Source: Ignavibacteria bacterium (GTDB taxonomy: Bacteria; Bacteroidota; Ignavibacteria; Tepidaquicellales; Tepidaquicellaceae). From it: 64,000 bases of DNA. Each line of letters opens with the position of its first letter. Within the stretch, counting starts at the first letter, position 1. Positions 29,426 to 37,800 of this stretch are shown piece after piece. Location: NCBI GenBank assembly GCA_028714695.1, contig JAQTLX010000008.1, positions 62,001 through 126,000 on the forward strand. Reading direction: 5' to 3'. The position numbers and the translations under genes are program-made. The notes under the pieces were generated by a model. The model was not told the DNA's origin. It saw only the letters and a program-made list of their open reading frames with translations, and did no database searches.

Positions 29426-29725
29426 TTATCTGCCTACCGTATCAAGATGCTCTTTCTTTGCCATTAACTGGTCTTTCGTTTCCTGATGATCGGGGTCGGT
29501 AATGATTGCTTCAGTCGGACATGCCGGAATGCATTGAGGTTCATCGTGGAAACCTACGCATTCGGTACATTTATCCGGAACGATATATGTATGCTCTTCG
29601 GAAATTGCTGGATGTGACTCACCGCCGACAACCCATTCTTTTCCCGCTTCATATATTGCTTCATTGGGGCATTCTGCTTCGCAGGCACCGCATGCAATGC
29701 ATTCGTCTGTTATCTTTACTGCCAA
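29426..29725 (-). CDS. 2x[4Fe-4S] ferredoxin
   Basis: A 99-residue low-potential ferredoxin with two clusters: CIACGACEAECP near the start and the second motif C-x2-C-x8-C-x3-CP in CTECVGFHDEPQCIPACP, with the longer spacing typical of the Chlorobium/YfhL group. The C-terminal ~20 residues are charged. Ferredoxins of this type shuttle electrons in the cytoplasm; the convergent neighbouring operon encodes NAD(P)H:ferredoxin-type enzymes, so it is a plausible partner. It is a monocistronic gene with its own terminator. Confidence 0.95.
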   Translation of the reverse strand: MAVKITDECIACGACEAECPNEAIYEAGKEWVVGGESHPAISEEHTYIVPDKCTECVGFHDEPQCIPACPTEAIITDPDHQETKDQLMAKKEHLDTVGR

Positions 29726-29957
29726 AGTATATTACTCCTTATTTTAGTTTTGTTTATTCTTCAATTTAACTATAATATTTTATAAAATGAATGCAAAAAG
29801 TCTCAATTTTGTTTCCCTAATCCCTGATTATTTAATTAATTTAAATATTGTAAAAACAATATTATAATTGCAAAGGAACATTTGACTCTAAATAAAAGTA
29901 AAAAGTATAAACAAGTAATTTTAAATTATTATTTTGTATTAGTATATTTACAATGTT

Positions 29958-30731
29958 ATGAAAAAAATAATTACTTTTTCAATTATATTGCTGCTTATAG
30001 TCTGCAGTTACTTATATCCGCAGACGAAACCCGGTTTTGCCGTTTCAATAGGTACTACATTTGGTTCTTATGCCGGAGCGGATTTCGGAAAGACCTGGGC
30101 TGTTTCTTTCCCAAGATCAAGTTTTAATGATGATTACTATTACAAAAACTATTACTACCATCCTTCATACGACAGATATAATTTCTATAGTCCCGTGATA
30201 CTGGACCTCGGCATGGATTTTTATCTTAATAATTACGCCGCGATAAACGTTGAGTCATCGTTTATCTGGCATTTCAACGGATATCCCGACAGGCAGTACG
30301 AAACGGGAGTAACCCACGGCATGGATTATATAGATAAATGGGACAACGCGAATTTATTTGCGCTGCCCCTGTTCCTGAATCTGAAATTATATCCTCTCGG
30401 CAGACAACGGTCCTCGTTCTTTATTACTGCCGGTTACGGACAGCAGTATACTTCCGAATCCGTTGACAGGGTGAGAGAAGAATATGATTATAATTACGGC
30501 TATTCGAATTATAGATACGTTATAGGTTCCGCCGAATCAAAGAAATGGCTGAGCGGCATCAAAGTCGGACTTGGATTTGTATATCCGATTTCTCCGTTTA
30601 TGTCAGGCGAAGCGGAACTTAAAGTCACCAATTTCTTCCCGCACAGAAATACTGCATCGCCGCTTGCTATGAACTCATCGACAAATATTACGTTCATAGG
30701 CATCACGACAAAATTGTATTTCGGTTTCTGA
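29958..30731 (+). CDS. Tyr-rich outer-membrane beta-barrel protein
   Basis: A 257-residue protein with a signal peptide (residues 1-21) followed by a Tyr-rich stretch (DDYYYKNYYYHPSYDRYNFY) and alternating strands such as YAAINVESSFIWHF and LNLKLYPLG, ending in an aromatic strand, TTKLYFGF. It fits a small outer-membrane barrel. No named family is recognised. Confidence 0.7.
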   Translation: MKKIITFSIILLLIVCSYLYPQTKPGFAVSIGTTFGSYAGADFGKTWAVSFPRSSFNDDYYYKNYYYHPSYDRYNFYSPVILDLGMDFYLNNYAAINVESSFIWHFNGYPDRQYETGVTHGMDYIDKWDNANLFALPLFLNLKLYPLGRQRSSFFITAGYGQQYTSESVDRVREEYDYNYGYSNYRYVIGSAESKKWLSGIKVGLGFVYPISPFMSGEAELKVTNFFPHRNTASPLAMNSSTNITFIGITTKLYFGF

Positions 30732-31083
30732 TTTCTTATACCTCGTGTAATCTTTATTTGCGCGGCATAATCCCATTCCGTAACGCAATTTTTTATTTAA
30801 AATTTGTAGTTTATAATTGTTTTTAAGGAACTTTTATAGATTATTTTTTAGTTTTAGACCTCAAGGGGAGTAATCTTAAAGTTAAATAATTTAAGATGCT
30901 ATGATTAATATAATTGAACCTGCCCGGCAAGCAGTATCTTTTCTCATTTCATCTCAAACCACAAACTTTAAGCATACTTAAAGAACAAAAATTATTTTTA
31001 CAAACATACGCAATATCTTAATACCGGTTAATTCCGGAACAGGTTATTGCAATGGTTTTAAATATTAAGTAAAGGGTAAAAAA
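30732..31083. other. 352-bp intergenic region with one short hairpin
   Basis: No gene is visible. A perfect inverted repeat, ATCTTAAA (30873-30880) and TTTAAGAT (30890-30897), lies in the middle. The remainder is AT-rich and probably holds the promoter of the secreted protein gene at 31084. Confidence 0.45.
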
Positions 31084-32733
31084 ATGAAAAAACAATTAAC
31101 GTTTTTGCTGATTGCTATATCTATTTTATTTTCTTCTTCGGTTTCTTTTTCACAGATTACTTCGAAAATTAGCGGTAACTGGGGTTCCGCCAGCACCTGG
31201 GCAGGCGGTAATGTGCCGACATCAACCGACGAGGTAATTATTTCTGACGGCACAACTGTTACTATTAATGGTTCCGCCTTTTGTTGGGATATCAAAATTG
31301 GTCAGGGTGGTGTCCAGCCTGCAAAATTAAAATTTGACGGAAATTCAAGAACTTTATCTGTATCGGGCATTTTTTCAGGGTTTATTAATATTGCCTCCAA
31401 CGGGACTCTGCAGTCAACTTCAGGAGTGCCGCAGACAATAAATGTTGCCGGCGATTTTACTAACAACGGAACATTTACTCAGGGTACGAGCAATAATTTT
31501 AATATGACCGGTTCGTTTATACCCGCGGGCATATACGGCTCAAATATTACTTTCAATAATCTTACTATAAATAATTCCGGAGGTATTTCGCTCGGTACTG
31601 ATATTACAGTGAACAATAGTTTGACTCTAAGTAGCGGTTTGTTGAGTTTGAAACAATACACGGCTTCGATTTACGGCAGCATTACAGCCGTTTCTCCGGG
31701 TACTTCTAAAATGATTGTGCTTGATGACGGTACGAATTTCGGAACACTGAAATACAAAGTTCCCGCAAACACATCATATCTATTTCCTGTCGGCGATACG
31801 AGAGGAACTACGGAATATTCACCCGTAACGGTTAACTTCGCTTCGGGAACAAACTCGTCTTCATTTATATCTCTTTCAATGCAGAATCTTAAAGACCCCA
31901 ATAACACAAGCGTGTCTAACTATCTTAAAAGAGCGTGGACAGTTACTCCTGCAGGATTAAGCACATTTAATTATAATATTACAATTAATTACGTTACGGC
32001 GGATGTCGCGGGAAATGAAAATCTTATTTATATCGGAAAATATTCCGGCGGTGCATGGACGGTCTTGGGTCAGCCTAATACCGGAACAAATTCATATACA
32101 TCATCCGGTCTCACAAGTTTCAGTACATTTACCGGAGGAGAAAACGGTGCATTGCCCGTTCAACTCAGTTCGTTAAACGGTATTGCAAACGGACGGAATG
32201 TGGAATTGAAATGGGTAACATCGTCTGAATTAAATAATTCGGGCTTCGAAATTCAAAGAGCATCTCTTGATAAAAACGGAAATGCTTCCGAATATAAAGT
32301 CGCGGGATTTGTAAAAGGAAATGGTTCAACAAACTCGCAGACTTCTTATAATTTTTCCGATAATAATCTGGTATCGGGAAATTATAAATACAAACTTAAA
32401 CAAAGCGATTATAACGGCAACTATCAGTTCTTTGAATTGTCTTCAACGGTTGTAATCGGTTTGCCCGGAAAATTCAACGTTTCGCAGAACTATCCGAATC
32501 CTTTCAATCCGTCTACGAAAATAAATTATGATCTTCCGGCAGATACTAAAGTGTCGCTTGTCATTTATGACATTTCGGGCAGGGAAGTCGCAAAACTGGT
32601 CAATAACGAACAGCAGACAGCGGGCTATCATACTGCCGAATTCAATGCAGGAAGCCTTTCAAGCGGAGTGTATTTCTACAGTCTTATGACTAACGGCGCA
32701 AAACTCACAAAACAAATGATTCTCATAAAATAA
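31084..32733 (+). CDS. secreted surface protein with T9SS sorting domain
   Basis: A 549-residue extracellular protein. A signal peptide (1-23) precedes a G8/beta-helix-like region that starts GNWGSASTWAGGNVPTSTDE, a motif seen at the start of many Bacteroidota secreted proteins, with repeated Asn/Thr-rich strands. Residues about 355-460 form a fibronectin-like domain (VELKWVTSSELNNSGFEIQR). The C-terminal type IX sorting domain runs from SQNYPNPFNPSTKINYDLP to KQMILIK. Export by the Por system and attachment at the surface are expected. The ligand is unknown. Confidence 0.92.
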   Translation: MKKQLTFLLIAISILFSSSVSFSQITSKISGNWGSASTWAGGNVPTSTDEVIISDGTTVTINGSAFCWDIKIGQGGVQPAKLKFDGNSRTLSVSGIFSGFINIASNGTLQSTSGVPQTINVAGDFTNNGTFTQGTSNNFNMTGSFIPAGIYGSNITFNNLTINNSGGISLGTDITVNNSLTLSSGLLSLKQYTASIYGSITAVSPGTSKMIVLDDGTNFGTLKYKVPANTSYLFPVGDTRGTTEYSPVTVNFASGTNSSSFISLSMQNLKDPNNTSVSNYLKRAWTVTPAGLSTFNYNITINYVTADVAGNENLIYIGKYSGGAWTVLGQPNTGTNSYTSSGLTSFSTFTGGENGALPVQLSSLNGIANGRNVELKWVTSSELNNSGFEIQRASLDKNGNASEYKVAGFVKGNGSTNSQTSYNFSDNNLVSGNYKYKLKQSDYNGNYQFFELSSTVVIGLPGKFNVSQNYPNPFNPSTKINYDLPADTKVSLVIYDISGREVAKLVNNEQQTAGYHTAEFNAGSLSSGVYFYSLMTNGAKLTKQMILIK

Positions 32734-32739
32734 GTTTTA

Positions 32740-32813
32740 TTGCTGTAAAAACTATCAGGTGCGTGTCCCATGGTCCCCCGGGACATCACCTGACGGTAAT
32801 TTTATAACAGCAA
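32740..32813. repeat. three-tier intergenic hairpin
   Basis: Nested inverted repeats: TTGCTGT (32740-32746) with ACAGCAA (32807-32813), TCAGGTG (32755-32761) with CACCTGA (32787-32793), and TGTCCC (32764-32769) with GGGACA (32780-32785). The loop is C-rich. There is no T tail. It could be a processed RNA element, a terminator of unusual form or a REP-like palindrome. Confidence 0.6.
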
Positions 32814-32862
32814 GGAATTATTTCTCGGTTCCAACCGTTTGTATATTAAAAACACCATAATG

Positions 32863-33639
32863 AAGAGATTTAGAAAATATTTTGTCTTTGTTCTTCTCAT
32901 ATTATCCCAGCAACTTATGTCACAAATCAAAACCGAATATATCGCTTACAAAGACGGAGATGTTGTCCTCGAAGGCTATCTTGCTTACGATGTATCCCTT
33001 AAAACAAGCGCGCCCGGAATAATCATTGTTCATGACTGGATGGGTGAAAGTAGTTTTACGAATGAAAAAGCCGAAGCGCTGGCAAAACTCGGCTATGTAG
33101 GGTTCGCGGCGGATATTTACGGCAAGGATTTCAGACCTAAAAATCAGGATGAAGCAGGCAAACTGGCAGGCATATACAAGAATGACAGACAGTTGATGAG
33201 ACGTAGAATCAATCTCGCGTTAGACGAAATCAAAAAACAAAAATTCGTTGACCCGGATAAGATTGCAGTAATGGGATATTGTTTCGGCGGCACAGTCGCG
33301 CTTGAACTCGCAAGAAGCGGAGCGGATGTAAAAGGAACTCTTACATTTCACGGAGGTCTGGATACTCCAACACCGCAGGATGCGAAAAATATTAAAGGCA
33401 AAGTTCTTGTAATGCATGGCGGCGATGACCCCTTTGTGCCGAGAGAACAGGTAAATGCATTCGAAAAAGAAATGAAAGACGCCGGAGTCGATTATCAGTT
33501 ATTCATTTACAGCGGCGCGGTTCACAGTTTCACAAACCCCGCCGCGGGAAACGATAACTCGAAAGGCGCTGCCTATAACGAGAAAGCGGATAAGCGTTCG
33601 TGGGAAGCAATGAAAACTTTCTTTAAGGAAATATTTTAA
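32863..33639 (+). CDS. exported dienelactone hydrolase-family protein
   Basis: About 258 residues from the ATG at 32863, which starts a signal peptide (MKRFRKYFVFVLLILSQQ); an upstream ATG at 32839 adds eight residues. The alpha/beta-hydrolase triad of dienelactone hydrolases is visible: nucleophile Cys in AVMGYCFGGT, Asp in HGGDDPFVP and His in GAVHSFTNP. These enzymes cleave ester or lactone bonds; here the signal peptide places it in the periplasm. Members of this subgroup are common and their true substrate is usually unknown. Confidence 0.93.
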   Translation, partial: KRFRKYFVFVLLILSQQLMSQIKTEYIAYKDGDVVLEGYLAYDVSLKTSAPGIIIVHDWMGESSFTNEKAEALAKLGYVGFAADIYGKDFRPKNQDEAGKLAGIYKNDRQLMRRRINLALDEIKKQKFVDPDKIAVMGYCFGGTVALELARSGADVKGTLTFHGGLDTPTPQDAKNIKGKVLVMHGGDDPFVPREQVNAFEKEMKDAGVDYQLFIYSGAVHSFTNPAAGNDNSKGAAYNEKADKRSWEAMKTFFKEIF

Positions 33640-34058
33640 GAGCAGAATCTAGAATTCAGTAGTTAGAAGTTAGAATAAAAAATAATAAATTAGTAAGAAT
33701 ATAAAATACTAACTTCTAACTTCTAACTTCTTTTCTTGAGTGTACGCCCGCTCTCATTGAGGTATATGGGGTCGGGAAATATAGTATCACGTATCATTAC
33801 TGATACTTAAATGTTACCAATAATTTTGCATTTCGTCTTAATGTATACAAGAATTCAAAAACCCAATATTATTATTTCGCACTATGTCTTACTTCAATAT
33901 GCCCTGAATGCGAAGTGTTTTGTGTGTGATTTTGCAAAATTGTATTTGCTTCTTCTTCGGACATCCCGGACCCAATTTCTTTTTTACACGAGTCGCATAC
34001 AGCAATATATGTGACATTCATTTGAGTTGTTTTCTTTTCCTTTTTCATTATTTTATGA
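33640..34058. other. 419-bp gene-free region with short-period repeats
   Basis: It contains AGTTAGAAGTTAGA (33661-33674) and its perfect inverted copy TCTAACTTCTAACT (33715-33728), which sits in a run of three AACTTCT-type units. Short plus-strand frames at 33811-34296 overlap the end of the minus-strand barrel gene and look spurious. No RNA gene is recognised. Confidence 0.5.
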
Positions 34059-35417
34059 TTATAGTTTTAGAAATGATATCGGGAAAGAAAAACGCATTCC
34101 TAATTCATTTCTTTTTAAAAAAGAACTATTTGAATTATTAATATCGTACAAATCAAAAAGTTTAAAATATAACTCAGAGTATAGTATTGAATTTCCTTCT
34201 GAGTCTTTAAAATTTTTAAAACCGTATAATAGCCCTATCCCTGCATTCCATATTGGCTGTACGTATTGCCCGAATATAATTTCAGGGAAAAAATGAAGAG
34301 AAGTATTGTCAAATGAAATAAACTTATAAAAATCTAAATATATTTTTCCTCCAAGTAATTTATCCTTATATTCCCCCATATATGCAGTTATGTCCTTAGT
34401 TTTGACCCTGTGATTTATTGAATCTCCATATTGATAGGTATCATTTAGTTCGATTTTGTCCAGTTTATCAAAATTATCTCCGTAAGTTAAATTACACCCA
34501 ACTGATAAATAATTATAATTCATAATATTTCTTGAATCATAATTGCAGCGATTATATTCGAAATTTAAATAATAAGAACTGCTTTTTATACGTGTGATTT
34601 GGTTATCGAATGATACTGATGGATTGAATTTGTTAAAACTATTGCTTATAAAACCACCTGCTATGCTTACCCAATCGAATCTTAATTTTGGAAAATCGAG
34701 TTTTTCAATTAATGATTTTTCTTCAGATGATATTGTATTATTAGTATTATCCTTCATTTTTATAATATCAATGGAATCTAAAATGTATACACTTAAAGAA
34801 TCTTTATAAAATTGCAATGTTTTCTTTTTGTTCTTTATGCTGTCAATTTGATTCATGGTCAAATTATTTCTATAGAGTGATTGAGTCAGTTTATTGATAG
34901 AGTCGTTTAATTTGTATGTTTTAGTTTTGCATTCGTCAGAAATCCGTATTTTATTCATATCCTTATCATTGTAATATACAGTAAGTTTTTTTATGTTTCG
35001 TTGCAGATTTTTACCAACTTCTAAGTCATACTGAAGATAGTGTGAATAGGGTAATAAATAGCTGTACTTTACTTCAAAACCTAAATTACTATTTAATTCG
35101 GATTTGTTGAATATCGCAAATATTCCGTCTGTAATGACTCCGTAAATATTAACTGATACCCAATCACTATTTCCAAAATATTTTGTCCCGTTAAAAGCTA
35201 ATTTGCCTTCCTTAATATCTACCGATGCAAATGTTCCTATGGTTGTTTTTCTGCTGTTGTTTGCTACATCATAGAAAATTCTGTTTATGCATGTATAATA
35301 CTGACTATCAGATAGTATCCCGGATACCTTACTCAGTGTATCGTGGTCTTGAGCAAAGATTAAATTATAACAACAAATCAGTACGTTAAAAATCAAAATT
35401 ATAAATTTTGTTTTCAT
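34059..35417 (-). CDS. exported protein, probable outer-membrane barrel with coiled-coil insert
   Basis: A 452-residue protein with a signal peptide (1-22). Residues about 155-245 are Lys/Asn/Ser rich and helical (TYKLNDSINKLTQSLYRNN, QIDSIKNKKKTLQFYKDS), likely a coiled coil. The flanking regions alternate aromatic strands, and the protein ends in LGMRFSFPISFLKL, compatible with a barrel. It lies eight bases downstream of the transmembrane protein gene at 35426 and is probably cotranscribed with it. The function is not recognised. The composition is more AT-rich than neighbouring host genes, which may indicate transfer. Confidence 0.6.
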   Translation of the reverse strand: MKTKFIILIFNVLICCYNLIFAQDHDTLSKVSGILSDSQYYTCINRIFYDVANNSRKTTIGTFASVDIKEGKLAFNGTKYFGNSDWVSVNIYGVITDGIFAIFNKSELNSNLGFEVKYSYLLPYSHYLQYDLEVGKNLQRNIKKLTVYYNDKDMNKIRISDECKTKTYKLNDSINKLTQSLYRNNLTMNQIDSIKNKKKTLQFYKDSLSVYILDSIDIIKMKDNTNNTISSEEKSLIEKLDFPKLRFDWVSIAGGFISNSFNKFNPSVSFDNQITRIKSSSYYLNFEYNRCNYDSRNIMNYNYLSVGCNLTYGDNFDKLDKIELNDTYQYGDSINHRVKTKDITAYMGEYKDKLLGGKIYLDFYKFISFDNTSLHFFPEIIFGQYVQPIWNAGIGLLYGFKNFKDSEGNSILYSELYFKLFDLYDINNSNSSFLKRNELGMRFSFPISFLKL

Positions 35418-35425
35418 AATTAGTT

Positions 35426-36094
35426 TTATATTTTAAAACCATCCGAGTTCAATTCATTTTGGTATAATTCACAAAACGCAATGCCATCATTTGTCAAATA
35501 AAACTGCTGGCTTGGCATATTTTGTTCTACAAGTTTAGCCCTATACAAAACGTTAATTGAGGCTATAAAATCCTGGTATTCATTATTTGTCGCTAATAAT
35601 GTGAAAGTCCATCTGTTCTCGTGATTACCCGATTTGTCTGCTCTCTGATATTTCCAAAATGTACTTAATATTTTGTTTATCATTTTATCTTTTAAAAGTA
35701 TTTTCAATTCTTCGAATTTATTTTTATCATATTGTATTTTCTTAGCGCCTAATATGCCTAGACCTCTTTTCGCTGATAAATCTGTACTCTCCAATTGTTT
35801 GGTTTCTAATGTCTTAATATTCACGTTGCCGGTTGATATAGTTATTTCTTTAATTCGACCTATAAGCACCGAAATTTGTTTTTTGAAAATAATCAATAAA
35901 ATTATTACCACTATCGGCCAAGCATACGCCGATATTAATTCCGTTACGGGTTTTATCCATTCAACATTGTAATCTTTTTTGGATAATATTGTTTCGGATG
36001 TTTGTTTAACCGTGGTGTCGGTTTTTGTTATGCGTATTCCCGCTGAATCATAAGTTGTTGTGACAACAGTTCGAAGTGTCGATGTTGAATCCAA
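35426..36094 (-). CDS. single-pass membrane protein with C-terminal winged-helix-like domain
   Basis: A 222-residue protein: a Thr-rich polar N-terminus (1-50), one transmembrane helix (about 55-73, AYAWPIVVIILLIIFKK), a linker (VNIKTLETKQLESTDLS) and a globular C-terminal part (about 120-222) in which DFIASINVLYRAKLVE and FYLTNDGIAFCELYQ look like a winged helix. It might be a membrane-bound sensor or regulator. It is upstream of and close to the gene at 34059. No family is recognised. Confidence 0.6.
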   Translation of the reverse strand: MDSTSTLRTVVTTTYDSAGIRITKTDTTVKQTSETILSKKDYNVEWIKPVTELISAYAWPIVVIILLIIFKKQISVLIGRIKEITISTGNVNIKTLETKQLESTDLSAKRGLGILGAKKIQYDKNKFEELKILLKDKMINKILSTFWKYQRADKSGNHENRWTFTLLATNNEYQDFIASINVLYRAKLVEQNMPSQQFYLTNDGIAFCELYQNELNSDGFKI

Positions 36095-36567
36095 TTTATC
36101 CTCCTTTTTACTTTAAGCGTTTCAAATGTTGAAAAACACTCGCAGAAAATCTTAAATCGGAATTTATTAACTAATGCCAGATTGAGAACTTGCTGATATA
36201 TCTTGTAAGGAATATATTGCCGAAAGTATTAACAGTGGTTTTAATTACAATTGATATTATGTAGAATAAGGTTAATAGTCAAGTAAAATTATAGTATATA
36301 TTTTTTTGTGACATGCAAATACTATGCTATAATTAGAAAATGTAGTGAAAATATCCTATGGGTGGCATGACACTTAGTTAATAAAGCGGCGTAATGCCCT
36401 TAGGACTTAGTTTGTATAAAAATAAAAACGATGTGATAATCCGTAAGATATTATTTATTTGTACTTGCTTTTATCACTCCGTAATAATATATCATTTACT
36501 GAAACAAACTCCTGCCCCTTCACGAAGGGTCTTCGATTCGCTGCCACAAATCATCAACTCCTAACTC
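36095..36567. other. 473-bp gene-free region
   Basis: It contains a CCCTTC/GAAGGG hairpin (36516-36529) and, at its right edge, four tandem copies of AACTCCT (36556-36583) that run into the last codons of the GIY-YIG gene. No reading frame is supported. Confidence 0.5.
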
Positions 36568-36583
36568 CTAACTCCTAACTCCT
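36556..36583. repeat. 4 x 7-bp tandem repeat
   Basis: Four perfect copies of AACTCCT. Their reverse complement resembles the AGTTAGA-type units at 33661-33728, suggesting a dispersed short-period repeat family. The stop codon of the GIY-YIG gene lies inside the array. Confidence 0.8.
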
Positions 36584-36933
36584 TTTCTCTTATTATACCC
36601 CTTTTCATCAAACGGCTGAAGTTTTTCGATTATCATTTCTTCCAGTATCTCAACTTCCTTTTTATTGTCTATTGCAGGGTCCTCTGATTCCTTTAAAACC
36701 TCAAGAATCTCGAACGCGAAATTTTCTTCCCCGAATTTCTTCCAGTCTTCCTGAAGTTCTTTGTTCGCATGACCGCCCATCGTCAACTGGAATTTGTGTC
36801 TGTTCCAGATTGCATCAAGATTCATACTGCTGCCAATGAATATTTTTCCGTTTGAAATGTTCTTTATCTGAAATACTCCCATCGGAAACTTCATTCTCTT
36901 GTACTGCTCTTTTATTTCTTTCTTTGTCGGCAT
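36568..36933 (-). CDS. GIY-YIG nuclease-domain protein
   Basis: A 121-residue protein with a GIY-YIG-type fold. The two signature tripeptides appear in modified form as GVF (MGVFQIKNISNG) and FIG (KIFIGSS), followed by WNRHKFQL and a KFGEENFAFEILE segment typical of the family, with a Glu-rich last helix. Such small solo proteins are widespread in Bacteroidota and their target is unknown. Its 3' end overlaps the tandem repeat at 36556-36583. The true start may be an internal ATG (MKFPMGVF). Confidence 0.8.
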   Translation of the reverse strand: MPTKKEIKEQYKRMKFPMGVFQIKNISNGKIFIGSSMNLDAIWNRHKFQLTMGGHANKELQEDWKKFGEENFAFEILEVLKESEDPAIDNKKEVEILEEMIIEKLQPFDEKGYNKRKGVRS

Positions 36934-37098
36934 TTGTCGATTTATTTTCTAGTTAGATATTATTATTTGTAAAATAAATATAATTAAGTGCATACCATTC
37001 ACTATTAGGAATAAATGAGTTATATATATTATCTTGTTACCCTTTGTACTTAGTGGTAAAATTAATTTGTTTTTTTATCCTATTAGTATACCTGAGTA

Positions 37099-37800
37099 TT
37101 ACAACTCCCTCATCGCGCATTTCTTCTTCAACTGAGAAAGATGCCATGTTATGTTTATTTCTTTAGGACATACTTCTACGCAATTGAATATCGTATGGCA
37201 GCGCCAGAGTCCGTCGGGCGTGTCCACAACGTCAAGTCTCTCCGCCTGCGCGTCATCACGGCTGTCGAAAACAAATCTGTACGCTTTCAGCATTGCCGCT
37301 GGTCCGAGGTAAGCATCGTTTGACCACAGCGACGGGCATGAAGCCGAACATGCTCCGCAAAGTATGCAGTTCACCGCTTCATCTATCAAAGCCCTGTCTT
37401 CCTGACTCTGATATCTTTCCTTCACCGGAGGCTGTGTCTTTGCAATTAAATACGGTTTTACAACTTCATATTTCGCGAAGAAACCGTCCATGTCAACTAC
37501 CAAATCCTTTATAACCGGAAGCGACGGCAGCGGGTCTATCTTTATATATTTTTTCTTAAAGTCCTGTACCAGCACCTGACATGCAAGCATGTTCTTTCCG
37601 TTTATCATCACTGCGTCCGAACCGCAAATGCCGTGCGAACATGACCTTCTGTATGTCAGCCCCCCGTCTATATCCCACTTCACCTTATCAAGACAGTCGA
37701 GTATCCTGAATGTCGGATCAACATCAATCTCATATTCTTTCCTGTAAGGTTTCTTGTCCTTTTCCGGGTCAAACCTTTGAATTGATAATGTAACTTTCAT
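37099..37800 (-). CDS. sdhB: succinate dehydrogenase/fumarate reductase iron-sulfur subunit
   Basis: A 233-residue SdhB. The [2Fe-2S] ligands are in CSHGICGSD and MLAC (C54, C59, Asp62, C74); the [4Fe-4S] and [3Fe-4S] ligands are in CILCGACSASCP and later CVEVCP. It passes electrons from the SdhA flavin to quinone. The start overlaps the last base of sdhA, and it is the last gene of the operon sdhC-sdhD-(insert)-sdhA-sdhB. Confidence 0.97.
   Translation of the reverse strand: MKVTLSIQRFDPEKDKKPYRKEYEIDVDPTFRILDCLDKVKWDIDGGLTYRRSCSHGICGSDAVMINGKNMLACQVLVQDFKKKYIKIDPLPSLPVIKDLVVDMDGFFAKYEVVKPYLIAKTQPPVKERYQSQEDRALIDEAVNCILCGACSASCPSLWSNDAYLGPAAMLKAYRFVFDSRDDAQAERLDVVDTPDGLWRCHTIFNCVEVCPKEINITWHLSQLKKKCAMREL

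Noticed and set aside
33811-34296. Overlapping short plus-strand frames
   Set aside because: They overlap the 3' end of a minus-strand gene and have Phe/Leu-rich compositional character only.
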